Part shown: positions 1-6,961 of the stretch, piece after piece
Layout: each line of letters starts with the position of its first letter
Position numbering within the stretch: position 1 is the stretch's first letter
Source: an uncultured Eubacteriales bacterium
Lineage (GTDB): Bacteria > Bacillota > Clostridia > Peptostreptococcales > Anaerovoracaceae
Length of the DNA stretch: 17,043 nucleotides
Direction of reading: 5' to 3'
Assembly: GCA_900551415.1 (NCBI GenBank)
Contig: URWB01000044.1
Coordinates: 1 to 17,043 of the forward strand
Notes under the pieces: generated by a model
The model's database searches: none
What the model saw: the letters and a program-made list of their open reading frames with translations, nothing else
What the model was told of the DNA's origin: nothing
Made by a program: the position numbers and the translations under genes

Positions 1-540
1 CCAGCTTGGGGATGAGGCCGCAGAGCATCAGGAAGATGGCGCCGGTGGCCAGTGCGCCCCGGTTGACCACCTTGGTCATGGCCACGAGGCCCACGTTCTG
101 GCTGAAGGAGGTGTTGGGCAGGACGCCGAAGCAGGCAGCGACGGTAGAGCCGAGGCCGTCGCAGATGATGCCGCCGCTCAGCTCCTTATCGGTGGCCTCG
201 CGGCTCATGCCGCCCTCCATGACGCCGGAGATGTCGCCCACCGTCTCCACGGCGGTGACGATGAACATGATCATGACGGGCAGGATGGCGCGGAGGTCGA
301 AGACGATCTTGACCGGCACCAGCTTCGGGATGGCGAACCAGCTGGCCTCAGCGACCTTGTTCCAGTTCAGCACCCATGCTTTGGTGAACTCCACGCCGTC
401 GGCGGTGACGCCGGTGGTGGGCAGGACGAAGCCCATGACGATGGCTGCCAGATAGCCCGCGATGATGCCCACGAGGATGGAGGAAGAGCTGAGGAAGCCC
501 TTGGTCCAGTGCTTGAAGAAGAGGATGACCACCAGCATGC
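1..540 (-). CDS. NCS2-family xanthine/uracil permease, internal fragment
   Basis: Membrane symporter that would import a purine or uracil base with a cation. The minus strand is open through 179 codons from base 538 to the window edge. Clear NCS2 features are seen: the segment TAVETVGDISGVMEGGMSRE, a GLGSTVAACFGVLPNTSFSQ stretch and the family signature QNVGLVAMTKVVNR, between hydrophobic segments. The N-terminal part is missing because the reading frame runs into nrdD at about 540, and the C-terminus lies outside the window. Only ten of 179 codons end in A or T, far more GC-biased than every other gene here, which suggests DNA from another organism. Substrate is not determined; the sequence reads nearest to the xanthine branch. 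The family call is firm. Confidence 0.9.
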
Positions 541-552
541 TCAAACACCAGA
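536..552. other. Breakpoint between permease and nrdD
   Basis: Reading the minus strand, nrdD homology runs through the residues LDERMDLVFE, ending near base 540, and then stops making sense. Permease homology begins at once in another frame (MLVVILFFKHW from base 538). Both genes are cut internally, the frames do not match, and codon usage changes sharply. No terminal repeat, target duplication or integrase is visible. A join of unrelated reads is the simplest explanation; a deletion or recombination end point is possible. Confidence 0.8.
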
Positions 553-2066
553 TCCATCCGTTCGTCCAGCGTCTTGAAGAACAGCTCGACGTCGCCCTTG
601 CTCTCGATGGCGATGCGCGGCAGGTTGATCGACGTGAAGGACAGGTTGCCGCGGCGGTTGCAGACCTCGCGCGTCGGGTCGTATACGTTGCCGATCACGC
701 GGGTGCGGCAGCCCATGTAGGCGATTTCCGTCTCGTGGTGGCCGGGCTTGTAATACTGGAGGTTGAACGGCGCATCCACAAACGAAAAATTCGGGAAGAG
801 GCGCTTGGCGCTCACGCGAATCGCCAGCCGGAACAGGTCGTAGTTCGGGTCGCCGGGGTTGTAGCTCACGCCCTCCTTGACGCGGAAAATCTGAATCGGG
901 AAAATCGGCGTTTCGCCGTTTCCAAGCCCTGCTTCGGTTGCCAGCATCACGCTTTCCATCACCAGACGACCCTCCGGAGAAGTATCGGTACCGTAGTTGA
1001 TCGAGCTGAACGGCACCTGCGCACCCGCTCTGGAATGCATCGTGTTCAGATTATGAATGAAGGCCTCCATCGCCTGATAGGTTTTTCGTCTGATTTCCTT
1101 GTCTGCGAATTTACGGGAACGATCCTGCATTTTCATCGCTTCCGCCTCCGGAACGATTTTTTTCAGCTCAGCGAGCTCCAGTTCCGCGTAATTGTTATCC
1201 CATGCCATACAAGGGAATACCCCGTATTCATGCTCAATCTTACCTTCAAGCGCTTTCATTCTCTCGACGCCGTCCTCCACATCTTCGAGAAAATCCAGCA
1301 TCTTGCCGAGATTCGTCACATACAGACGTTTATAGGCTTTTTTCACGCCGGGCGCCATGCCGTAATCAAAGTTCGGCACGGACTGTCCTCCATGCTGATC
1401 GTTCTGATTGGACTGAATGGCAATACAGGCAAGCGCCGCATAGCTTTCGATATCGTTCGGTTCTCTGAGATGCCCATGTCCGGTCGAAAAGCCGCCCTGC
1501 AGCAGTTTCACCAGATCAATCTGGCAGCAGGTCATCGTCAGCGTGTAGAAATCCATATCGTGAATATGAATGTCGCCGGCTTCATGTGCCTTGGAAAACT
1601 TCGGATCGATGACATAGCTCTTGTAGAACTCTTTCGCGCCCTCCGAACCGTACTTGAGCATCGTTCCCATCGCGGTATTGCCGTCGATATTGGCGTTTTC
1701 GCGCTTGATCTCGTTCTCTTTCGCTTCCTTAAAGGTCAGATCCTCATAAATCTTCATCAGCTTGGAATTCATGTTTCTGACTCTGGTGCGCTCCGCTCTG
1801 TAAAGAATATATTCCTTAGCCGTACGGGCGTGTCCGTTTTCGATCAGAATTTTTTCGACGGCGTCTTGAATCTGTTCTACGGTCGGAACCTGATTATGGC
1901 AGATCTCAAGCAAATATAATTCCACCTGCTTTGCCAGATAGACAGACATCTCGCGGTCTCTGCCTCCGAGCACCTGCGCAGCCTTAAAAATCGCGTCAGC
2001 GATTTTATCCACATCGAAATCAACCATTCTTCCATCTCTTTTGATAATCTTTTGAATGCTGTCCAT
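540..2066 (-). CDS. nrdD: Anaerobic ribonucleoside-triphosphate reductase (class III), C-terminally truncated
   Basis: Reduces ribonucleoside triphosphates to deoxyribonucleotides without oxygen, using a glycyl radical installed by NrdG. About 509 residues remain. Residues 3 to 92 form an ATP-cone regulatory domain (IQKIIKRDGRMVDFDVDKIA). The catalytic barrel follows, with GDIHIHDMDFY at 164-174, TCCQIDLVKLLQGG at 179-192, HSRAGAQVPFSSINYGTD at 344-361 and MGCRTRV at 451-457. The final roughly 200 residues, with the zinc-binding cysteines and the radical-bearing glycine, are absent, so this piece alone cannot be an active enzyme. ATG at 2066 is chosen over an upstream in-frame ATG at 2126 because AAAGGAAAGGAAG lies just before it. 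No nrdG is in the window. Confidence 0.95.
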
Positions 2067-2122
2067 ACGCTTCCTTTCCTTTCTTCTCCCCTGTTTCCCG
2101 TTGTATAAATAAAATGCCATAT

Positions 2123-2138
2123 ACACAATATCTAGTGG
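2123..2138. promoter_or_regulatory. NrdR-box-like operator
   Basis: The + strand sequence ACACAATATCTAGTGG closely fits the NrdR box pattern (ACAC-A/T-ATAT-n-T-A/T-GTG). It lies at the predicted transcription start of nrdD. A weaker second copy (TACGATATC within 2156-2171) lies between the -35 and -10 elements, about 33 bases away, roughly the three-turn spacing usual for paired NrdR boxes. NrdR represses ribonucleotide reductase genes when nucleotides are plentiful. The second site matches only about 9 of 16 positions. Confidence 0.6.
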
Positions 2139-2149
2139 TTGTCTATAAA

Positions 2150-2178
2150 ACTTTACTACGATATCCCCTATATGTCAA
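2150..2178 (-). promoter_or_regulatory. Predicted sigma-A promoter of nrdD
   Basis: On the minus strand a perfect -35 TTGACA (2178-2173) is followed after 17 bases by TAAAGT (2155-2150), a 4-of-6 match to TATAAT. Transcription would start near 2143, about 77 bases before the nrdD ATG, in the middle of the operator-like sequences listed separately. Confidence 0.6.
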
Positions 2179-2225
2179 TATCAATTCCTTCCATTTACGA
2201 TGTTTTTTTGTCAGATACGCGGCGC

Positions 2226-2260
2226 AAAAAAAGCAGGCATTCCGCAAAATGCCGCTTTTT
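2226..2260 (-). terminator. Rho-independent terminator after the GNAT gene
   Basis: Minus-strand hairpin with GGCATT paired to AATGCC and AAAAAGC paired to GCTTTTT across a single bulged T, ending in a run of seven T. It lies 43 bases past the acetyltransferase stop codon and separates it from the nrdD promoter. The stem is also A/T flanked on the other strand, so it could work both ways. Confidence 0.8.
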
Positions 2261-2302
2261 CAGTACTTTTGTCCCTCTTCACCACATGAATTTTTTTTGT
2301 TT

Positions 2303-2848
2303 TTATTTTTCGTTCACAGCAAAATATTCTTCACGCAGCATTGACATCAGGTGTAAATCGACATACATGCCGTCCTTTTTGCCGCCATGCCGCATCACGC
2401 CCTCATAGTGAAAGCCTGTCTTCAAATACAGCTTCGAAGCGATTTCATTCTCCGCGAAATGATCCAAAGTCACACGCTCGCGGCACATCTCCTCAAAGGC
2501 CAGCTTCAGCGCGGCACGCAGCGCTTCCTCTCCCAGCCCCTGTCCGCGGATGGCCGGATCGGCGATATAGATGCGCGTAATGTCCAAAGAATCGTAGTGG
2601 TCATCGATATTGCTGATATAGATTCTGCCGATCGGTTTGTCATTTTGCCGCAGACAAACGGTCAGCTGCAGCTTATCAGTGTCTTCCTGTCTGCGCACGA
2701 ACTCCGTTACCACTTCCTCGTAGTTCCGTCCGGCGTCAATCGTAAAAAAACGGGTAACTGCGGGCTGTGTTTCCCACTCCGCGAAGCAGCCGCAGTCATC
2801 AAAGGTACTCTCTCGCAGATAAATCCGCGACATCTCAATCTTCTTCAC
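2303..2848 (-). CDS. GNAT-family N-acetyltransferase (RimJ/RimL-like)
   Basis: Transfers an acetyl group from acetyl-CoA to an amine; the acceptor cannot be read from sequence. The 181-residue product has the usual GNAT layout: an N-terminal strand (IYLRESTFDD, 9-18), the acetyl-CoA pyrophosphate-binding loop RGQGLG at 101-106, and the late motif NEIASKLYLKTGFHYEG (about 134-150) typical of RimJ/RimL-type enzymes acting on protein N-termini or small amines. The longest frame starts at GTG 2848, with AAAGGAAAG a rather distant 10-13 bases upstream; ATG at 2833 (MSRIYLRES) after a GAAGAAG stretch is an alternative start. It is divergent from the anchored M20-like gene and ends at its own terminator. 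Confidence 0.88.
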   Translation of the reverse strand: MKKIEMSRIYLRESTFDDCGCFAEWETQPAVTRFFTIDAGRNYEEVVTEFVRRQEDTDKLQLTVCLRQNDKPIGRIYISNIDDHYDSLDITRIYIADPAIRGQGLGEEALRAALKLAFEEMCRERVTLDHFAENEIASKLYLKTGFHYEGVMRHGGKKDGMYVDLHLMSMLREEYFAVNEK

Positions 2849-2879
2849 TGTGATATCACTTTCCTTTTCTCTTGATCTA

Positions 2880-2888
2880 TGCTATAAT
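2880..2888 (+). promoter_or_regulatory. Extended -10 promoter of the anchored M20-like gene
   Basis: TGCTATAAT gives a perfect TATAAT (2883-2888) with the extended TGn motif; the -35 region (2860-2865, TTTCCT) is poor. The predicted start is about 33 bases before the ATG at 2928. Confidence 0.55.
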
Positions 2889-2899
2889 CGTTACGTTAT

Positions 2900-2928
2900 A
2901 TTATACACGAAACTTAAGGTGATTGGAA
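2900..2928 (-). promoter_or_regulatory. Predicted promoter of the GNAT gene
   Basis: Minus-strand TATAAT at 2905-2900 with a weak -35 TTCCAA (2928-2923) at 17-base spacing. It overlaps the 5' leader and start codon of the divergent gene, so the two promoters face away from each other within about 50 bases. Confidence 0.45.
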
Positions 2929-4394
2929 TGAGAAAAATAAATTGGACACAAAAAAAACCTGACAAAAAAATGATTCTGCGCGGCGGAGTGCTTCTTTTCC
3001 TCCTGCTCGCGGTGATTTTAACCGGTATCTATTTTCTGCGTGACAGCCAAGAGGAGGAACCGACCCTGGAGGAGATTGTAGAGAGCAAGCTTAACGCTTA
3101 TCAGACAGACCTTGTGGATTCCATGGATTCCTTCAAGACCAACCGCGATGTCGCGCAATACCTGCTCGCCTGGGGAAAAAACAAAGGGATTTCCTGCAGC
3201 ATAGACAGCCATGATAATGTCACTTTTACGCTGAAGGCAAGTGATGACACGTGGAAGTCCCGAAAACCCGTTGTTTTTTTGTGCGAGTACAATGTCAAAT
3301 CTTTAGCCGTCGATCCGGAGCCGATTGCGGCAGCCTTGACGATTGCCAAAAATACGAAGCAGCACGGGAAGGTAAAGCTTATCTTTTCTCCGTCTGACGG
3401 AATCGGAAGCAGCGGAGTCTCCGCGCTGTCCGCTTCCTCGTTTACAAGCAGGACAGAGGTTTTTTGCCTCGGAAAATCTGCCTTCTCCAAGATTTCTTTG
3501 GAAACCGGAGGTTATCTCAAGTTTCGGCTTTCCGACAAGCTGCACTATCAAAGCACCAGCTATGACAAAGCCTATCGCGTTCGAATCAGCGGTCTGCCTG
3601 CCGAAAAGATTTCCGCGTATATGGGCAGCGGCGTCAATCCGATTAAGCAGCTCGGCAGTGTTTTGGCGAACTTCAAGTCTACCTCCCTCCTGTTTGAGCT
3701 TGCCTCCTTCCGCGGCGGCAATTCCGCCGATACCGCGCCGGACGGTGCGGTGATGACAATTGTTATCAGCAGCGCGGACGAGGCGAAGTTTATCTCAAAA
3801 ATGGACAAGGCTTTAGATCGCTTCTATGATAAGTATGCGGAGCAGTATCCGGAAGTCTCTTACACTTATGAAGAAGTCGAGCCTCCAAAACGCGTACTTG
3901 CTACGGAGGATGCCGAGAATATCGTCAGCCTGCTCTACACAGCTTTTAACGGGACTTACTATAAAGATGATGACGGTAATGTCATTGCGCTGACTAATAT
4001 CGGCAGCATCTCGACCAAAAATCAGCGGCTTAAGGTGCAGGTCTCCGCGCTTAGCTGCGCGCAGGAGTATTTGGATGAAATGACCGAAGCCTATCGCACA
4101 ATCGCAGGGCTGTGTGATATCAAATTTTCGGTCAAGACCTCACTTCCGCTGTATCACGGCGGGACAGCGGCAGAAACACTGCGAACTTCTTTTGAAGAAG
4201 CCTTCTATGCTTACAGCGGGGATTCCAAGATGAAAACCGATCCAACGGTCGAATTTACGCCTTGCGGTCTGCTGACGGTGCTGAACGACCAGATGCCGAT
4301 CCTCTATTGCTCCGTTACAGACAAAACAAAAGAAAAACTGGCAGGTGCCTTTATCACCTACCTCAGCACAAATTCGGAGGACGTCTCGCAGTGA
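2928..4394 (+). CDS. Membrane-anchored M20/PepD-like pseudopeptidase (proposed)
   Basis: Residues 16-37 form one membrane segment after a lysine-rich start (signal anchor), so residues about 45-488 should lie outside the membrane. The domain can be laid along PepD-type M20 dipeptidases: TNRDVAQYLLAWGKNKGI (71-88), KPVVFLCEYNV (113-123), VKLIFSPSDGIGSSGVSAL (149-167), ETGGYL (192-197), YRVRISGL (216-223), ELASFRGGNSADTAP (257-271) and a late TNIGSIS strand. The metal and catalytic motifs expected at these places are replaced: HMD by EYN, DEE by PSD, GGHSG by PAEKIS, with the GADNGI loop deleted and no terminal HSPE. I infer a non-enzymatic, perhaps peptide-binding, role. ATG 2928 follows AAGGTG; the upstream in-frame extension has no support. 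This homology comes from reading motifs and is not a search result. Confidence 0.65.
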   Translation: MRKINWTQKKPDKKMILRGGVLLFLLLAVILTGIYFLRDSQEEEPTLEEIVESKLNAYQTDLVDSMDSFKTNRDVAQYLLAWGKNKGISCSIDSHDNVTFTLKASDDTWKSRKPVVFLCEYNVKSLAVDPEPIAAALTIAKNTKQHGKVKLIFSPSDGIGSSGVSALSASSFTSRTEVFCLGKSAFSKISLETGGYLKFRLSDKLHYQSTSYDKAYRVRISGLPAEKISAYMGSGVNPIKQLGSVLANFKSTSLLFELASFRGGNSADTAPDGAVMTIVISSADEAKFISKMDKALDRFYDKYAEQYPEVSYTYEEVEPPKRVLATEDAENIVSLLYTAFNGTYYKDDDGNVIALTNIGSISTKNQRLKVQVSALSCAQEYLDEMTEAYRTIAGLCDIKFSVKTSLPLYHGGTAAETLRTSFEEAFYAYSGDSKMKTDPTVEFTPCGLLTVLNDQMPILYCSVTDKTKEKLAGAFITYLSTNSEDVSQ

Positions 4395-4407
4395 GACGCC
4401 CTCTTTT
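4376..4407 (+). terminator. Rho-independent terminator overlapping the stop codon
   Basis: GAGG-A-CGTCTC, loop GCAGT, GAGACG-C-CCTC, then TTTT. The A/C mismatch is the only flaw in a 10-pair stem. The TGA stop at 4392-4394 of the M20-like gene lies inside the hairpin. Confidence 0.8.
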
Positions 4408-4410
4408 ATC

Positions 4411-4429
4411 TGCGGCGGGTCATGCCGCA
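4411..4429. other. Short hairpin between convergent genes
   Basis: TGCGGC and GCCGCA form a 6-pair stem with a 7-base loop, 16 bases past the stop of the minus-strand DUF5688 gene. Neither strand has a proper T run directly after it, so it is at best a weak terminator for DUF5688. Confidence 0.35.
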
Positions 4430-4444
4430 AGTATCGCGCCTTTC

Positions 4445-5311
4445 TCAGTTCTCCAACTCCGCAAGCGTAATTTCATCACTTCCTCTCTGATACAGATATA
4501 CTTGGTCCGACAGCCATTCCTCCGGTTTTGTTGCCTCTTGATTCGCCTTTCGCAAAAGATCCTGCGCGCTGCGCAAAGAAAGAAGTTTGCTTGGCAGCAG
4601 CATAACTTCATGAATTGAGGCCGGAAGAACGTAAAGATCATCCCCAAATTGTTCAGCAAGAGTTCGAAATCCTTCTTTTTCCAGCAGAGACACTGCGCCG
4701 AGATAGAATTCTTTATTGGTATATGCGTAGAGCTGCTGATATACCTGCAGCAGTCTGCAAGGCATGCGCGTTTCCATCTGACTCCGCGCGGCTTGAAACA
4801 TTTCTTCTTCGCTCAGCGCGAGCATTTTCATAACTTCATGGTTGATCACAGCCGCGTAGATTTGTTTGTCCGCGGTGTTGACCACAGAGCAGCAGATGAT
4901 CGCCAAATCCAAAAATCTTCGATACGGTTTATCCTTCAGATATTCCCGATTTTTCTCGTAATTGATAATCTGCAGTACCAGATCTTCTTTTCGGATTGCC
5001 GGAATGGATTGTTCCTCCGAAAGCGCGAATTCCGGCGGAACCATGCTCTCGGAAGCAGCACGCGCGATCAATTCCAGCACGCGTTCCGGTGTCTCACCTT
5101 TTTGGATCAATGGGTAAAAATCCTGATAATAGAACACCGGAATCACCATAATTCCGGTTTCCGTGTCCGGTGGCATTACACGAAACGCGTCCAACTTGCG
5201 ATTGACCTTATAGACTTCATTCTCCTCCAGTCTGTGACGCGCGAATTCCGGCGGCATACGCGCGATCAATTCCTTTTTGGTATACTCTTTGAACATTTCA
5301 TAACTTAACAT
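4445..5311 (-). CDS. DUF5688 family protein
   Basis: A 288-residue soluble protein of unknown function from a family common in gut Clostridia. Family-typical segments are visible: MFKEYTKKEL near the start, LKDKPYRRFLDLAIICCSVV in the middle, LYAYTNKEFYLGAVSLLEKE and DDLYVLPASIHEVMLLPS later, and LSDQVYLYQRG near the end. No signal peptide, membrane segment or catalytic motif is seen. ATG 5311 follows AGGAGG at 8 bases. It stands alone between the M20-like gene and glyA, with two candidate promoters of its own. Clostridial genomes often carry several paralogues; nothing here tells the role. Confidence 0.82.
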   Translation of the reverse strand: MLSYEMFKEYTKKELIARMPPEFARHRLEENEVYKVNRKLDAFRVMPPDTETGIMVIPVFYYQDFYPLIQKGETPERVLELIARAASESMVPPEFALSEEQSIPAIRKEDLVLQIINYEKNREYLKDKPYRRFLDLAIICCSVVNTADKQIYAAVINHEVMKMLALSEEEMFQAARSQMETRMPCRLLQVYQQLYAYTNKEFYLGAVSLLEKEGFRTLAEQFGDDLYVLPASIHEVMLLPSKLLSLRSAQDLLRKANQEATKPEEWLSDQVYLYQRGSDEITLAELEN

Positions 5312-5386
5312 GCGTACTTCCTCCTGATTGATTTTTTTATGGGATGCATCATCCGCAATCTGTTTCTGATAGATTCGGACAGCTTC

Positions 5387-5416
5387 ATATTAGAGGAAAG
5401 TTTAGTGTCTATGCAA
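5387..5416 (-). promoter_or_regulatory. Proximal promoter of the DUF5688 gene
   Basis: Minus-strand TTGCAT (5416-5411), an 18-base spacer and TAATAT (5392-5387). It would give a leader of about 70 bases. Confidence 0.5.
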
Positions 5417-5451
5417 TAATTTTTTTCTAAAATGTCATATTTTGATATTGA

Positions 5452-5480
5452 ATTGTAAGATTTTATGCTTTAATTGTAAA
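5452..5480 (-). promoter_or_regulatory. Distal promoter of the DUF5688 gene
   Basis: Minus-strand TTTACA (5480-5475), a 17-base spacer and TACAAT (5457-5452): five of six matches in each element. It lies in A/T-rich DNA, so chance similarity is possible, but its spacing is ideal. Confidence 0.5.
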
Positions 5481-5537
5481 ACGCTCCGCAAATATGCCGC
5501 CAATTTTATAATCTATGGTATGGTAAAAGTGCGCATG

Positions 5538-5573
5538 AAAAAAAGCAGAGAAATGCAATATCTCCCTGCTTTT
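5538..5573 (-). terminator. Rho-independent terminator after glyA
   Basis: Minus-strand AAAAGCA pairs with TGCTTTT and the inner bases GGGAGA pair with TTTCTC using wobble pairs, followed by a run of T to 5538. It begins 22 bases after the glyA stop codon and closes the long minus-strand gene run. Confidence 0.8.
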
Positions 5574-5594
5574 GTCTTCCATTCGGTTTTTAAA

Positions 5595-6851
5595 TTATTC
5601 CGCGTCCTTATATTCTGTTCTGAGTCTTTGGATAACCTCATCGATTCTGTGGACGACTTTGACGAAGTCTTCTTCCTTATATCCTCTGGTAGTCATCGGC
5701 GCGGTACCGATTCTCACGCCGGAGGTTTCCTTCGGAGTACGCTTTTCGCAAGGCACGCAGTTTTTGTTGAGCGTGATGCCGACCTTGTCGCATTCCTCCT
5801 GCAGGACTCTGCCGCTGAATGGTTCATCGGAGAGGTCCAGCAAGATCAGATGGTTATCTGTGCCGCCGGTTACAACCTTGTAGCCGAGACGGATGAACTC
5901 ATCGGATAAAGCCTTGCAATTCTTTACAACCTGTCTTGTATATTCCTTGTAGGCTGGCTGCAGCGCTTCTTCCGCGCAGATTGCCTTGGCCGCGATGATG
6001 TGTTCGAGTGGGCCGCCCTGCGCGTAAGGGAACACTGCACTGTCCACTTTTTTTGCCAGCTCCGTTCTTGCGAAGATCAAACCGCCGCGCGGACCTCTGA
6101 GCGTCTTGTGCGTCGTGGTTGTAATGATATCCGCATACCCAAACGGAGACGGATGCGCGCCGCCGGCGACCAGTCCCGCGATATGCGCCATATCGACAAC
6201 AAAGTAAGCACCGACTTCCTTCGCGATCTCCGCAAACGCCGCAAAATCGATTGTTCTGGAATAAGCAGAAGCGCCGGTCAGGATCATCTGCGGTCTGCAG
6301 GCCAGCGCTTTTTTGCGCACATCCTGCATGTCGATATAACCCCTCTCGTCCACATCGTAGAATACCATATTGTATAATTTACCGCTGAAATTGACAGACG
6401 ATCCATGTGTCAAATGGCCGCCATTGTCCAAACTCAGGGAAAGGATCGTATCTCCCGGCTGCAAAATCGCCTTGTACGCCGCGAAATTCGCCTGAGAACC
6501 ACTGTGCGGCTGTACATTGACATGATAGTCGGTATCGAATACCTTTCTCCACATATCACAGCAGTATTCTTCTAATTCATCCACAAATTCCGTTCCTCCG
6601 TAGTAACGGCTCGTATTACCGGAGGTTCGTACATAAGGATAGCCCTCCGCGTACTTCCACGAGAGACAACTGCCGCACGCCGCGAGAACCGCCTCGGAAC
6701 AGTAATTTTCGGAAGCGATGAGCTCCACATTGTTTTTTTGACGGTTATATTCTTTTTCGATCAGTCCGCCCACGATCGGTGATGTCTTTTTGATAAACTC
6801 AAAATTATCGACATTGTAAGTGCTGTTGTCTTTTCCGTTCACATCGAACAT
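5595..6851 (-). CDS. glyA: Serine hydroxymethyltransferase
   Basis: Pyridoxal-phosphate enzyme that interconverts serine and glycine with tetrahydrofolate and 5,10-methylene-tetrahydrofolate. The 418 residues contain ELIASENY near 43, the cofactor-site stretch VDMAHIAGLV (219-228) and THKTLRGPRGG, whose lysine 249 would bind pyridoxal phosphate. ATG at 6851 is preferred to an in-frame TTG at 6857 because GGAGGG lies 9 bases before the ATG and only 3 before the TTG. Where the common form reads GYPGKRYYGG, this one has GYPYVRTSGNTSRYYGG, an insertion of about six residues near the substrate site, as in a subset of clostridial enzymes I recall. It has its own predicted promoter and a terminator and lies downstream of fhs in the same folate pathway. 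Confidence 0.97.
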   Translation of the reverse strand: MFDVNGKDNSTYNVDNFEFIKKTSPIVGGLIEKEYNRQKNNVELIASENYCSEAVLAACGSCLSWKYAEGYPYVRTSGNTSRYYGGTEFVDELEEYCCDMWRKVFDTDYHVNVQPHSGSQANFAAYKAILQPGDTILSLSLDNGGHLTHGSSVNFSGKLYNMVFYDVDERGYIDMQDVRKKALACRPQMILTGASAYSRTIDFAAFAEIAKEVGAYFVVDMAHIAGLVAGGAHPSPFGYADIITTTTHKTLRGPRGGLIFARTELAKKVDSAVFPYAQGGPLEHIIAAKAICAEEALQPAYKEYTRQVVKNCKALSDEFIRLGYKVVTGGTDNHLILLDLSDEPFSGRVLQEECDKVGITLNKNCVPCEKRTPKETSGVRIGTAPMTTRGYKEEDFVKVVHRIDEVIQRLRTEYKDAE

Positions 6852-6868
6852 TTTCAATTTCCCTCCAG

Positions 6869-6922
6869 TCTCTATTCCCTCGTCCCGCCTCGCGCCTCGG
6901 GCAGACGATATTGCAATAGAGA
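6869..6922. repeat. Nested inverted repeat upstream of glyA
   Basis: TCTCTATT (6869-6876) pairs with AATAGAGA (6915-6922), TCGTC (6880-6884) with GACGA (6904-6908), and CCG (6885-6887) with CGG (6898-6900). It lies directly before the glyA ribosome binding site and next to the predicted -10. It resembles no riboswitch I recognise. Because the predicted start falls inside the outer arm, the outer stem may act in DNA instead of RNA. Confidence 0.45.
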
Positions 6923-6923
6923 T

Positions 6924-6952
6924 ATTTTATCACAAAACAAAGTACCCCGCAA
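6924..6952 (-). promoter_or_regulatory. Predicted promoter of glyA
   Basis: Minus-strand TAAAAT (6929-6924) preceded after 17 bases by a weak TTGCGG (6952-6947). It falls in the 110-base gap after the SSB-like gene and would allow glyA to be expressed apart from the upstream genes. Confidence 0.4.
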
Positions 6953-6961
6953 GACACAAAA

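Noticed and set aside
6..455. 149-codon open frame on the plus strand at the left edge
   Set aside because: It is antisense to the permease; the opposite strand gives an unmistakable NCS2 signature, and high GC explains the long antisense frame.
462..1919. 485-codon open frame on the plus strand, opposite nrdD
   Set aside because: It mirrors the nrdD coding strand, contains no recognisable domain, has no ribosome binding site, and the minus-strand product is a clear family match.
6869..6960. Glycine, THF or SAM riboswitch before glyA
   Set aside because: None of the conserved core sequences of these classes could be found, and the predicted transcription start leaves only about 65 bases of leader.
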